A DNA stretch of 42,582 nucleotides, from NCBI GenBank assembly GCA_902386205.1, contig CABMIH010000008.1, positions 1-42,582 on the forward strand. Direction: 5' to 3'. Position 1 is the first letter of the stretch; every line of letters starts with the position of its first letter. This DNA comes from an uncultured archaeon (lineage in GTDB: Archaea > Halobacteriota > Methanosarcinia > Methanosarcinales > Methanoperedenaceae). Shown here in pieces: positions 23,733 to 32,557 of this stretch. Made by a program: the position numbers and the translations under genes. The notes beneath the pieces were generated by a model that was given only the letters and a program-made list of their open reading frames with translations, was not told the DNA's origin and made no database searches.

Positions 23733-26174
23733 TTATTTCTTTCTGCTATGCAGCAGGAACATCAAACTCACTACGGAAATTACCGGGAGTGCGACTGATG
23801 GGAATTCTGGAATAGAGTTACTATCTCGTTCGTCATTGTCCTGAAGACTGCTGCATCCAGGATCGTTTCCGGGGCTACTGCCGTAATCTATCAATCCATC
23901 TCCATCATTGTCTATTCCATCGCTGCATTGTGGCTGCTGGGAAGGCGTATAAGTCCAGCTTGCTTCTGACCAGCCTCCCCAGTTTGTTCCATCAAATGCT
24001 CTCACCCGGGCATAGTAGGTCTGTCCATCAACTAACGGGTCCCCAGCATACACAACTGATGCTCCTGTTCCGCTTCCAACTGCTGGGTTCCACTCGTTCG
24101 TACCTGTTCCTCCTGGTCCAGTCCATACCTGTACTTCATACTGGGCTTGTGGATCACCATTTGCATCATTGTAGGTCCATCCGATAGTAGGTGTCGAACT
24201 GGTGGGATTTGTCACTGCAACAGGGTTCGTGGTAGGTGGAATGTTTGATCCCAGTCCTGTCCAGCGCACTTCGACCCAACGGTCGCGTTTACCTATTGAA
24301 GAAGAAGTCCATTCGTCTTTAGAATTATCAGATGCTTGAAGCCGAAGTTGCACGTCCTGAGATTTCTTCAAATCCCATGCATATGACATTGTACCGGCTG
24401 TGGAACCTTGTGTCAAACCGACGTAATCGATACCTGCGGATTCATACCAGTAATCCTGCCATATTCTTACCTTGTACTCGCCGCTTGGATCCGGCAGCCA
24501 AAGGCTTAGATCAAAGTCCCTGGTATCGTCGATTCCATAACCACTTTCGATCGACCAGCCGTCCCTCTGTGCCCATTTGCTGCCATCCCATGTATATATG
24601 AAGAACGTTCCCATCGGCAGATAATAGCCTTCTGAAACAAAGATGAAATCCCGTACTAAATCCGTGGCAGCAGGTGCCGAAAACTCAAGTGAGATCGTTT
24701 CGGCCGGAGACATGGACGCATAGTTGTTGTCAGAAGTGCTGATCGCTCCCAAGACATCGCCATTAACTGAATTTACTGCTGTAACTGGTGAGAGCACATT
24801 AATAGTCGTGGAGCCCTGACCTGATGTATCAAGGCCGACATAGTCGATTATGTGATATTTCCCTACATTGCATGACTTAACAAGCAGCCTGACGAGCTTG
24901 CTTTCTGTCAGGTACGGCGCGAGGTTGTAGGCATTGGTCGCCCAATCACTTCTTGGATAGAATATATTTCTGGTGACCCAGTTTCCGCCTTCTTTAGTCT
25001 GGATGTAGATATAGGGCTTTTCATTGGTCGGGGCGCCCGGATCTGCCTCCATCTGGAAACCGAGAACGTGCAGTACAAGCGTCGCACCATTAGAAGTGTC
25101 CGAACCGCCAAAATCAAGATCGATGATATCATCCTGATAAACCTTTGTACCTGTATTATCCTCTGATGATATCTGGCTCAGAACGCTGTTGCCGTTCTTA
25201 TCAGTGGCAGAAGCAGGCGCTGACGGACTGCTATATGTCCAGATGTTGCCGTTCTCATCATTGGAGATTTTCACATCGGCCGGATGGTCAACAGTTATAA
25301 GCTTAACCATATCAGTATACGATGACTCATCTTGTGTTTCTATCAACCTAAGCTGGTATTTGCCATTACTTTCCACGGGTTGCTTATTTAGTTTATAATA
25401 GTCCGTATATTCACTACCTGCCCCTCTTGCCGTGGAATATATATCGTTGTCTTTGATATAGTCTGAACCATCCCATGTATAAACCCAGGGGCATGAAGCA
25501 TAAGCAGCTGGATCTTCCCATGCTTCCAGTGTCAATTTTGTCTTTACTACCGGTGATTCCATTAGAATTAAGGCAATGTCATCAATATAAAGTCCGGCCA
25601 TATTCCGAGCGGACATATCAGGATAGAAACGATAATCTGAATTATCGGTGCGCAACCGGAACCGCAGATAGATATCTCCTCCAGCATAATCAGATACATC
25701 GAAATAATATTCTCCCCAATCCCCCGACATCTTGTAGAGGAGTTCGGCCTTTGTTTCCCATGTTGTTCCGTCCTTTGAAACCATGAACTCACCTCTATCA
25801 TTCATGTAATCTACTGCGATCCATGCAAAGAACCGGACGCGAGCGATCTCATTGGGTCCCAGAGCAGGTATTGTAATTTTCGGTGAGGTCAGAGAGGAGT
25901 CGCTATTTAAAGGGACTTCTCCTGCAAGATTTGTTCCCCACACTTTTGTACCTGAATTAGCGGATGCAGGTCCCAAAGCATATGTAGGGGTGCCCCATTG
26001 CCATTGATCCAGCGTACCCGTATGTGTATATCCACCATCATTACTTTCAAATCCTTCAGAATATATTATTGTTTCTGCTGCCATAGCTGGTGTTATTCCG
26101 ATAGTGAATAACACTACTAAAATTAAAAGTATATTTTTAAGTTCCCATATACTTTTCTTTTTTTCGTTTCGCAT
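23733..26174 (-). CDS. Large secreted surface protein with PEF-CTERM anchor
   Basis: An 813-residue exported protein. A long signal peptide (basic RNEKKK, helix to VVLFTIGITPAMA, cleavage near residue 32) precedes a beta-rich domain (SEGFESNDGGYTHTG...) like lectin-type modules on adhesins. Repeated YVGLDTSG/DYVGL stretches then occur. A fibronectin-type III-like region follows (GWTYNDANGDPQAQYEVQVW to YYARVRAFDGTNWGGWS), then an Asp-rich CSDGIDNDGDGLIDYG calcium-binding-like loop. The last 26 residues, IPEFPSVALPVISVVSLMF then a basic tail, are the PEF-CTERM signal for archaeosortase C-type processing. The ATG at 26174 has GGAGGC 7 bp upstream; the ORF can be opened 13 codons earlier. Probably a cell-surface or S-layer-associated adhesin. 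Confidence 0.82.
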   Translation of the reverse strand: MRNEKKKSIWELKNILLILVVLFTIGITPAMAAETIIYSEGFESNDGGYTHTGTLDQWQWGTPTYALGPASANSGTKVWGTNLAGEVPLNSDSSLTSPKITIPALGPNEIARVRFFAWIAVDYMNDRGEFMVSKDGTTWETKAELLYKMSGDWGEYYFDVSDYAGGDIYLRFRLRTDNSDYRFYPDMSARNMAGLYIDDIALILMESPVVKTKLTLEAWEDPAAYASCPWVYTWDGSDYIKDNDIYSTARGAGSEYTDYYKLNKQPVESNGKYQLRLIETQDESSYTDMVKLITVDHPADVKISNDENGNIWTYSSPSAPASATDKNGNSVLSQISSEDNTGTKVYQDDIIDLDFGGSDTSNGATLVLHVLGFQMEADPGAPTNEKPYIYIQTKEGGNWVTRNIFYPRSDWATNAYNLAPYLTESKLVRLLVKSCNVGKYHIIDYVGLDTSGQGSTTINVLSPVTAVNSVNGDVLGAISTSDNNYASMSPAETISLEFSAPAATDLVRDFIFVSEGYYLPMGTFFIYTWDGSKWAQRDGWSIESGYGIDDTRDFDLSLWLPDPSGEYKVRIWQDYWYESAGIDYVGLTQGSTAGTMSYAWDLKKSQDVQLRLQASDNSKDEWTSSSIGKRDRWVEVRWTGLGSNIPPTTNPVAVTNPTSSTPTIGWTYNDANGDPQAQYEVQVWTGPGGTGTNEWNPAVGSGTGASVVYAGDPLVDGQTYYARVRAFDGTNWGGWSEASWTYTPSQQPQCSDGIDNDGDGLIDYGSSPGNDPGCSSLQDNDERDSNSIPEFPSVALPVISVVSLMFLLHSRKK

Positions 26175-26602
26175 ACTAATGCCTCCAATATCTCTTCCGT
26201 TGCATTTTTCCATAGTTTATTCATTAGACATTGATGCATTCACCATACTGCCTTATTAATGGCAAACCCCCATGCATCTCGGATTTTTTAAAGCATGGTT
26301 TAGTTTTAATAACTTAATCCCATATCAAAATTTTCTACCACCTTTCATATTTTATATGAAGTAAATAAGATATACTTCATACATTTATTATAACTTGAAA
26401 GTTATTATATTTATAACTTTCGAAAGGTTTATATTATTGTTAGTATAATGATGATGACATTATCTGCAAACTCTTGCAGGCTTCTTTTTTGATCGGATTT
26501 GAAAGGTTCTCTCCATAATAGTTATTGTTCCAGAGATTCGTGACATCCGTTTCGATAATCCAGGCCAAAATTAATAACCTGATACGTTTATCCTGAATCA
26601 CA
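26175..26602. other. 428-bp divergent intergenic region with three inverted repeats
   Basis: No gene is seen. It separates the PEF-CTERM gene (minus) from the helicase gene (plus) and carries the stacked palindromes listed separately, several TATA-like runs (for example 26427-26436) and an ATAATG/CATTAT pair at 26445-26463. Confidence 0.5.
26355..26426. promoter_or_regulatory. Cluster of three palindromes between the PEF-CTERM and helicase genes
   Basis: (1) TATGAAGTA-N9-TACTTCATA at 26355-26381, nine-base perfect arms. (2) ATAACTT-GA-AAGTTAT at 26390-26405, seven-base arms. (3) CTTTC/GAAAG at 26417-26426, ten bases without spacer, with weaker extension into ATAA/TTAT on each side. Centres are about 29 and 24 bp apart, roughly two to three helical turns. 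Confidence 0.55.
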
Positions 26603-29053
26603 ATGCTTTCTGTTATCATCCACCCGCAGGAATCAAAGATCGCTGTCCTGCCGATCAAAGATAATGCAAGAGACCCTATTTTTTACGGCATCCTGACATT
26701 GAAGAAAACCCTAAAAGGAGCCCGAGCCGGTAGGTTCAGGATTAGACAGGGAGATAAAGAAGAACTCAGGGCGCCGGATGAGCTTATTGAACTCCTCCGT
26801 CTTGCGGATAAGATCCTCATTGCAGAAGGGGATGAAGATTCCGAAGCAGGATTCAAGGAGCTTTTATCCGCATACCAGCTTGATTACGGGTATGCAACTG
26901 CATGCCGCATATGCCTTATCGCAGGCAGATATACCACCACAGGTATCGATTCTATCAGGTTTCGTAATGAAAATATATGTGAAGAGTGCGCCAGGAACGA
27001 ACTCATGCGTGAAATGAAATCCGCAAAGCTGGGGAAGCATGGGCAGGAAAGGCTTACCCATATATTGCTTAAGACGAAGAACCTTGACAGGGTGCTTGCC
27101 ATGCTAAGCCCCCAAAAACTGGATTCGGGTCTCACGAGATTCGATACGATAGAGGCAAGCAGGGTCGATTGCTCAATCAAAGTGAAAGATCTGCCAGTCC
27201 ATAATGAACTCAAAAAAATACTTCTCCACCAGCTTGAAGTATTGATGCCAGTCCAGGCGCTTTCGATCAACGCAGGGCTCCTTGAAAGGAAGAACCAGTT
27301 GATCGTCTCGGCTACGGCCACAGGGAAAACGCTGGTCGGTGAACTTGCCGGGCTCCAGAACATCCTGAACAGGAAAGGCAGGATGCTTTTCTTAGTACCC
27401 CTCGTAGCGCTTGCAAACCAGAAATATGAACAATTCACCAGGCGCTATTCTTCCATTGCTGCAACTTCCCTCCGGGTGGGGACAAGCCGGATAATAAAAG
27501 GTACAAAAGGTATCCGGACCTCGTTATCATCGGATATAATCGTTGGCACTTATGAAGGTATTGACTTCGTACTCAGGTCCGGGAACGCTAAAACGCTCGG
27601 GAGTATCGGTACAGTGGTCATAGACGAAGTGCATACGCTTGAGGATAAAGAACGTGGTCACCGTCTCGACGGCCTTATCACGCGTTTGAAATTCATTGCC
27701 CCGGATGCGCAATTCATATACCTCTCTGCGACTGTTGGAAAACCGCAATGGCTAGCTGAAAAGCTGGGTGCGGGATTAATCGAGTTCGAGGAGCGACCTG
27801 TACCTATCGAGAGGCATCTTATCTTCGCGCCTGAGTACGAAAAGAAACGTTTGATCGAACAGCTTGCCCGGCAGGAATACGATAAGAGATCATCCAAAGG
27901 TTTCAGGGGGCAGACCATCGTATTTACAAACTCGCGCCGCAATTGCGAGATACTTTCTCAGGGGCTTGTGATTAAAGCCATGCCTTACCATGCAGGACTT
28001 TCATATAACGAAAGAAAGAAAGTGGAGGAAAAATTCGGAAAAGGGGAGCTTCCTGTTGTAGTTACTACGGCGGCGCTTGCGGCAGGAGTGGATTTCCCCG
28101 CATCGCAGGTGATATTCGAGTCCCTTGCCATGGGTATAGAATGGCTGACCGTGCGCGAGTTCCAGCAGATGCTCGGGCGGGCGGGAAGGCCGGATTACCA
28201 TGACAGGGGCGTGGTTGTGCTGCTTGCAGACCCTGAAAAGAGGTTCGGGAAAGGAGATTCAGAAGATGAAATAGCTTTCAGGCTGCTTCGGGGAGAATTA
28301 GAGCATTTCGGCGTGGACTATGGAGAGGATGAACTGCTTGAAGAGACACTTTCCAACATCGTTGTCGCCCATAAATTTTCGGATCTTAGGAAAATGAACG
28401 GATCGCTGCTCGGTGAGGGGAACCTCGATTACCTTCTGGATAAGCTTGGAGAATTCGGGTTCATCAAAAAAGGAAATTCCGGTTTTTCCCCGACTGAACT
28501 TGGACACATCGTGGCCGCGCATTTTTTGAGCGTGGAGCAGACTTTTCTGATAAAGAACGCTGTCCTTGCGGGACGCAAGCCGCTGAATATCGTAACAGAG
28601 CTTGAAACCCTGGACGCCGTTTATTTCAGGTTTGCCTCACAGTTGTCTGATGCCCTGGGGACCGACATCCCGACACGAGTTTTCGGCGCAGGGCTTGACA
28701 TTGTTTTCTCGGCAGACGGGCTTTCAAAGCTTAAGGAGAACCTCCGCCGCACCATGCTTGATTTCGCGCGCGAGTTCATGGCATGCACATGCAAGGATTC
28801 ACCGTACTGCGGATGCGCCGAGAAAAAGTTCTCTGCAAGGGTCATTGAGCTGTGCGCAGAGGGATTATCCCCCGAGGGGATTATCGCGGAGCTTACGAAA
28901 CAATATGGCGTTTATGCATACGCTGGTGATGTGCTTGGCTACCTTGACCAGGCAGCGAGGGCTCTTGAGGCTGTTGAATTGATCGCAGGGATTTATGGAA
29001 AAAAGGAATTGAGAAGTATGGCGAGGGAGTTGAGGGAGAGGATGGAAAAATAA
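26603..29053 (+). CDS. Ski2-like DEAD/DEAH-box helicase with N-terminal zinc domain (DUF5814-type)
   Basis: An 816-residue archaeal helicase. The N-terminal 200 residues hold a zinc-binding CRIC/CEEC pair (Cys101, 104, 126, 129), as in DUF5814 helicases. The core has Walker A SATATGKT (236-243), DEVH (341-344), YLSATVG (motif III), an HAGLSYNERK region and QMLGRAGRPDYHDRG (motif VI). It ends with a CTCKDSPYCGCAEKK Cys cluster and a helical tail. These helicases act on nucleic acids in repair or RNA turnover; the exact role is unclear. No good ribosome-binding site is seen before ATG 26603. It is convergent with the small PEF-CTERM protein, 14 bp apart. Confidence 0.9.
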   Translation: MLSVIIHPQESKIAVLPIKDNARDPIFYGILTLKKTLKGARAGRFRIRQGDKEELRAPDELIELLRLADKILIAEGDEDSEAGFKELLSAYQLDYGYATACRICLIAGRYTTTGIDSIRFRNENICEECARNELMREMKSAKLGKHGQERLTHILLKTKNLDRVLAMLSPQKLDSGLTRFDTIEASRVDCSIKVKDLPVHNELKKILLHQLEVLMPVQALSINAGLLERKNQLIVSATATGKTLVGELAGLQNILNRKGRMLFLVPLVALANQKYEQFTRRYSSIAATSLRVGTSRIIKGTKGIRTSLSSDIIVGTYEGIDFVLRSGNAKTLGSIGTVVIDEVHTLEDKERGHRLDGLITRLKFIAPDAQFIYLSATVGKPQWLAEKLGAGLIEFEERPVPIERHLIFAPEYEKKRLIEQLARQEYDKRSSKGFRGQTIVFTNSRRNCEILSQGLVIKAMPYHAGLSYNERKKVEEKFGKGELPVVVTTAALAAGVDFPASQVIFESLAMGIEWLTVREFQQMLGRAGRPDYHDRGVVVLLADPEKRFGKGDSEDEIAFRLLRGELEHFGVDYGEDELLEETLSNIVVAHKFSDLRKMNGSLLGEGNLDYLLDKLGEFGFIKKGNSGFSPTELGHIVAAHFLSVEQTFLIKNAVLAGRKPLNIVTELETLDAVYFRFASQLSDALGTDIPTRVFGAGLDIVFSADGLSKLKENLRRTMLDFAREFMACTCKDSPYCGCAEKKFSARVIELCAEGLSPEGIIAELTKQYGVYAYAGDVLGYLDQAARALEAVELIAGIYGKKELRSMARELRERMEK

Positions 29054-29067
29054 AAAGCAGAGGTCTC

Positions 29068-29508
29068 TTATCCCTTTCTCCTGTTGAATAGATAAGTTAT
29101 TGTTATAATGGAAACGATAGGCAGTGCCACTGTTGGGAACTCAGGCACAGAAATGACATTTCTTGATAGCTCCTCCTGTTCATTTCCCTGGTCGCTTTTT
29201 AGGTTCAATGCCTGTCCTGATCCCTGAGTGTTTCCCCTGTTAATTCCGCCCCCAGATCCCTGACCACTTCCCTGACCACTTCCTTTGCCAGAGTCGCTCA
29301 ATGCGATATTTCCAGACACCTTATCCATCCCTGAGTTATTATCATCCCTTTGATTTGTTCCATCCGGAAGGTCATTATTCCGATCTGAAACATGCGAAAT
29401 CGGGTTATTAATAATAAAAAATGAACCATTAATCAATAAAGAAACAACCAAAATCATTATCCCTACAATTCCTATTCCCCATTTTGCGCTAATTCCAGAT
29501 TTGCTCAA
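29068..29508 (-). CDS. Small PEF-CTERM protein with Gly/Ser/Gln-rich spacer
   Basis: A 146-residue protein: an N-terminal signal-anchor helix (GIGIVGIMILVVSLLING, residues 11-28), a disordered Asp/Asn-rich part, then GSGQGSGQGSGGG-type repeats (about residues 76-88). The C-terminal signal is VPEFPTVALPIVSIITITY with basic RRKG. The last 25 residues are closely similar to the end of the large surface protein at 23733, so both should be handled by the same archaeosortase. The low-complexity spacer could be glycosylated or flexible. A related AT-rich inverted repeat lies 73-98 bp upstream. Confidence 0.68.
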   Translation of the reverse strand: MSKSGISAKWGIGIVGIMILVVSLLINGSFFIINNPISHVSDRNNDLPDGTNQRDDNNSGMDKVSGNIALSDSGKGSGQGSGQGSGGGINRGNTQGSGQALNLKSDQGNEQEELSRNVISVPEFPTVALPIVSIITITYLFNRRKG

Positions 29509-29580
29509 TTATATCACCTATCTTCCAATTAAAATATACTGGATGATGTTTAAAATATATAAAATTATCTCTGTATAAAA

Positions 29581-29606
29581 ATAATAATCATTATACTTAT
29601 TATTAT
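29581..29606. promoter_or_regulatory. ATAATAAT/ATTATTAT inverted repeat upstream of the small PEF-CTERM gene
   Basis: ATAATAAT at 29581-29588 and ATTATTAT at 29599-29606, 10-nt spacer. It shares its arms with the palindrome at 18414-18430. Confidence 0.4.
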
Positions 29607-29666
29607 TATCTACATGAAAAAATCCAGTTCATGCCAGAATTGATTTAAGCTGGAACATTGAAATTA

Positions 29667-31382
29667 TTACCTGTGTGTAAAATACGCCACAACATCGTCA
29701 TTTCTAATACTGTCGATCCTCACGAAACCGAACCTCTCGAACTGCACGACCTTATCAAGCTCTTTCTCAATCCCTTTCTCACCAATACCGATGTACTCAC
29801 CTTCGGGAGAAAGAACCCTGACTTTTAACCCGTCAAGCGGAACCCAATGGATTATGCGGGCTTTTTCCTTTTTGACAAGTTCCATATCGGTTCCTATGAA
29901 CTTCGCTGTCAGCGGTGAGGTGCCCGTTATCTGGATATTATATAGATCTTTAAGACGCAATCTTTCACCAGCACTGAGTATATCCACATCGTTCTTGCAG
30001 ACAAGCACCTTCGTTCCTGCCGGTATTTCCCGCAATCCCCCGCGGGACGGGTGGAGTGGGGCCTTTGCGATTTTCGGTTCTGAGCCTTCTATCTCTAATT
30101 CAACAGGATCCCATACAAAAAAATACCTGTTCGCAACAGGGTCTATGATCTTCCTGTTCTCTGCATAAAGGGTGTCCAGGCTGAGGCTGATATCAGTTTC
30201 TCCAAGGCCAAGATCGATCATGAATTTCCGCAGTGCTTCCGGTCTTATGCCTCTTCTGCGAAGCGCCCTGATAGTTGGCACGCGCGGGTCATCCCATCCT
30301 GTATAAACTCCATCAGCTATCGCTTTCTTGAGGCCACTGGTGCTCAGCTTCCCGAACTCGTGTATCTGCACGCGGCCCCAGTGCATTGTTTTCGGATATT
30401 TCCAGCCCATGTATTTATAAACATACCTCTGGCGTGTCTCACTATCCGTCAGGTCCTTGCCGCGGATTATTAACGTAGTCCCTAAAAGATGGTCCTCGAC
30501 CGCCCCTTCAAAATCAAGGAGAGGCCAGGCACAGTATTTATCACCTACCTCAGGCCTTGGATGCGGGGTCTTAATGATGCGGAAAGCCACCCAGTCCCTG
30601 ATAGCAGGATCCTTATGGGCTATGTCGGTCTTGATGCGCAGCACAGCTTCCTGCTCCTTATAGTCGCCTGCGATCATCTTTTTCCAGGACAAGAGGTTTT
30701 TCTCTGCCCCCTGCTCCCTGTGGGGACAGGGTCTCTTTGCATCCTTGAGCGTCTTGAAAGCTTCCTGTTCGCAGAAACACACATATGCTCCGCCTCTTTG
30801 TATCAGTTCCGTGGCAACTTCGTAGTACAGGGGTATCCTGTCGGACGCTTTAACGACCTCATCAGGTTTTGCCCCGAGCCATTCGCAATCATCCAGGTAC
30901 CAGTCATAAGCTTCAAGCATCGGGCGCTTGGTCGCCGGATCCGTGTCATCAAACCGGATAATGAGCTTGCCGTTGTATTTTTTTGTGTACTCCGAGTTCA
31001 CGACTATCCCCCTGGCGCTTCCTATCGTAGGAGGGCCGTTGGGATTGGGCGCAAACCTCATCACAAGGTCTCCATTAAGCTCAAGCGGAGGTAAGCCTTT
31101 TTCAGGTTCTTTCTTTTCCTTAAGCTCTGAAACAAGTTCAGGCGCAAGTTTATTTAATTCTTCTTCCCTTGAAGCAGGCGCCATCTGCTCGATCTCCGAA
31201 AGGACCTCTCCGGTAAGGACTGTAATTTCTTTTGCCCGGGAGCGTAATTCAGGATTGGCCATGACCTTGCCTATGACAGCCCCGGCCTGCGGTGTCTTGT
31301 TATATTTGACCGCATTTTGCAGGGCATATTTTTTTATAAGGAGTTTTATGTCATCAGTGGTTAACATCTGGGGCTTAATCAT
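29667..31382 (-). CDS. gltX: Glutamyl-tRNA synthetase (archaeal class I type)
   Basis: A 571-residue GluRS. The N-terminal 95 residues are an archaeal helical extension, then come RFAPNPNGPPTIGSARG (HIGH-equivalent: TIGS at 119-122), RFDDTDPATKRP and KLSTS (345-349) in place of KMSKS. Cys202, Cys204, Cys219 and His221 (CFCEQEAF...RPCPH) form a probable zinc site. The C-terminal half is the beta-barrel anticodon domain of the GlnRS-like type. The TIGS change is, to my knowledge, seen in Methanosarcinales relatives, so it is a lineage trait and not decay. A GGGAG element abuts ATG 31382 with little spacing; an alternative ATG lies five codons in. In archaea this enzyme is non-discriminating. 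Confidence 0.95.
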   Translation of the reverse strand: MIKPQMLTTDDIKLLIKKYALQNAVKYNKTPQAGAVIGKVMANPELRSRAKEITVLTGEVLSEIEQMAPASREEELNKLAPELVSELKEKKEPEKGLPPLELNGDLVMRFAPNPNGPPTIGSARGIVVNSEYTKKYNGKLIIRFDDTDPATKRPMLEAYDWYLDDCEWLGAKPDEVVKASDRIPLYYEVATELIQRGGAYVCFCEQEAFKTLKDAKRPCPHREQGAEKNLLSWKKMIAGDYKEQEAVLRIKTDIAHKDPAIRDWVAFRIIKTPHPRPEVGDKYCAWPLLDFEGAVEDHLLGTTLIIRGKDLTDSETRQRYVYKYMGWKYPKTMHWGRVQIHEFGKLSTSGLKKAIADGVYTGWDDPRVPTIRALRRRGIRPEALRKFMIDLGLGETDISLSLDTLYAENRKIIDPVANRYFFVWDPVELEIEGSEPKIAKAPLHPSRGGLREIPAGTKVLVCKNDVDILSAGERLRLKDLYNIQITGTSPLTAKFIGTDMELVKKEKARIIHWVPLDGLKVRVLSPEGEYIGIGEKGIEKELDKVVQFERFGFVRIDSIRNDDVVAYFTHR

Positions 31383-31445
31383 CTCCCTGTAATATTAAAC
31401 TTCTGTGGGTACTTATTCCATGATAGTAAAGAGATTTGAGTTGGT

Positions 31446-31455
31446 TATATATACA
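31446..31455 (+). promoter_or_regulatory. TATA box for the lipoprotein at 31478
   Basis: TATATATACA about 25 bp before the ATG at 31478, so transcription would begin at or next to the start codon (leaderless). Confidence 0.5.
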
Positions 31456-31477
31456 TGAAAAAGTATCAAGGCATATT

Positions 31478-32056
31478 ATGATTATAATTAGAATAATCAT
31501 AATTTTAGGTGTCTTTATCACAGGGATATTTTTCTCTGGATGTGTAAGCAATTCACCCGAAAAGCCCTTAGAGCAGGTATCACCAACTGGTATAGCGTCA
31601 TCTACTTCAAACCAGGTACCACAATCTATAGATCAAAATAAAGTAAATGAACTTGAAGCAAAGATCAATTCCATGCAAACACAAATGGATGAGATGCAAA
31701 CAAGGATTAACAGGTTAGATCTATTAAAACCCAGTACCAAGAGTTTGATCCCTCAAGTACCTTTTAGAATCGAAGTCAAATGGGCAGAATGGCAAATCCC
31801 TTTGGTTTATACTTTTAAAGAAAATGAAGTTGAAATAAAGGATTCTTATGGTGAAATGGAGATTGCTTCATACAAACTATATCGTAATAACAATACTATT
31901 AAAATAAACTCTAAGAAATATGATTATTACGGAATAGTGCTTTATGACGATTATGCAACAGCCATATATGAAAATGGCTGGATGAGCTGGGTTAAGAAAT
32001 ATACAATAATCCCGCCAAAATTCAATACAGAGACACAGAAGTACGAACTCAATTAA
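31478..32056 (+). CDS. Lipoprotein with coiled-coil segment, unknown function
   Basis: A 192-residue lipoprotein: IIIRIIIILGVFITGIFFSGC is a signal peptide with a lipobox. A short linker is followed by a coiled coil (about residues 55-80: VNELEAKINSMQTQMDEMQT). A beta-rich C-terminal domain starts at about residue 95 (PFRIEVKWAEWQIPLVYTF). I set the start at ATG 31478 because a TATA element at 31446-31455 predicts transcription start almost exactly there; the longer frame from 31436 would not be transcribed. No family is recognised. It is a single gene, convergent with the membrane hydrolase-like protein. Confidence 0.65.
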   Translation: MIIIRIIIILGVFITGIFFSGCVSNSPEKPLEQVSPTGIASSTSNQVPQSIDQNKVNELEAKINSMQTQMDEMQTRINRLDLLKPSTKSLIPQVPFRIEVKWAEWQIPLVYTFKENEVEIKDSYGEMEIASYKLYRNNNTIKINSKKYDYYGIVLYDDYATAIYENGWMSWVKKYTIIPPKFNTETQKYELN

Positions 32057-32065
32057 GAAGGCTTG

Positions 32066-32557
32066 TTATTTCCTTTTAACAATAAAAACCCTGACAATAT
32101 AAACCATTATTGCGGCTAGGAACGACACACCCGAAAAAAGATAAACCTGTTCCTGTGAGAACAATCCATAGAACGGGTTACTTCCAGCAGGATAAAACGG
32201 CTTCATGTCGATATATAGCGTTGAGTCAAGCAGGATATGTAAATAAACACCGAAAAACGAAGTCCATATAATTTTCCTGAATGATGACTCCTGTTCAAGT
32301 TTGAACATCCTCATCAATTTATTTATGTCATTCCTGAAAAAATACATAACAGTAGAGATCAAGCCTGCAACCAGAGCCCCTCCCAGGAAACTGTGAAAAA
32401 ACCCATGCAGGGGGTAGTCCATATCGAAAACCAGGATGCTGAACGGTTCAATATCGATTATCACGCTGGCTGCAAGAAGTGCCGGGAAATAAAAAATCCT
32501 GAAAAAAAGCAACCCTGTCAAAGAAGCCGGCCCCCAGTGAAATGGTGTAAATGGCAT
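32066..32557 (-). CDS. YdjM/DUF457-like membrane protein (putative metal-dependent hydrolase fold)
   Basis: A 163-residue membrane protein. It opens MPFTPFHWGPASL and carries DIEPFSILV, HGFFHSFLGGAL and LHILLDST, the conserved His/Asp pattern of the YdjM/DUF457 type predicted to bind metal at the membrane. Four hydrophobic stretches fit residues 15-36, 55-75, 95-112 and 135-155. The reaction is unknown. It begins one base after the stop of the mqnC-like gene, so it is the last gene of that operon. Confidence 0.72.
   Translation of the reverse strand: MPFTPFHWGPASLTGLLFFRIFYFPALLAASVIIDIEPFSILVFDMDYPLHGFFHSFLGGALVAGLISTVMYFFRNDINKLMRMFKLEQESSFRKIIWTSFFGVYLHILLDSTLYIDMKPFYPAGSNPFYGLFSQEQVYLFSGVSFLAAIMVYIVRVFIVKRK

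Noticed and set aside
29260-29281. Tandem DNA repeat in the small PEF-CTERM gene as a mobile or CRISPR-like repeat
   Set aside because: It is an in-frame Gly-Ser-Gln codon repeat inside a coding sequence, only a few units long, without spacers.
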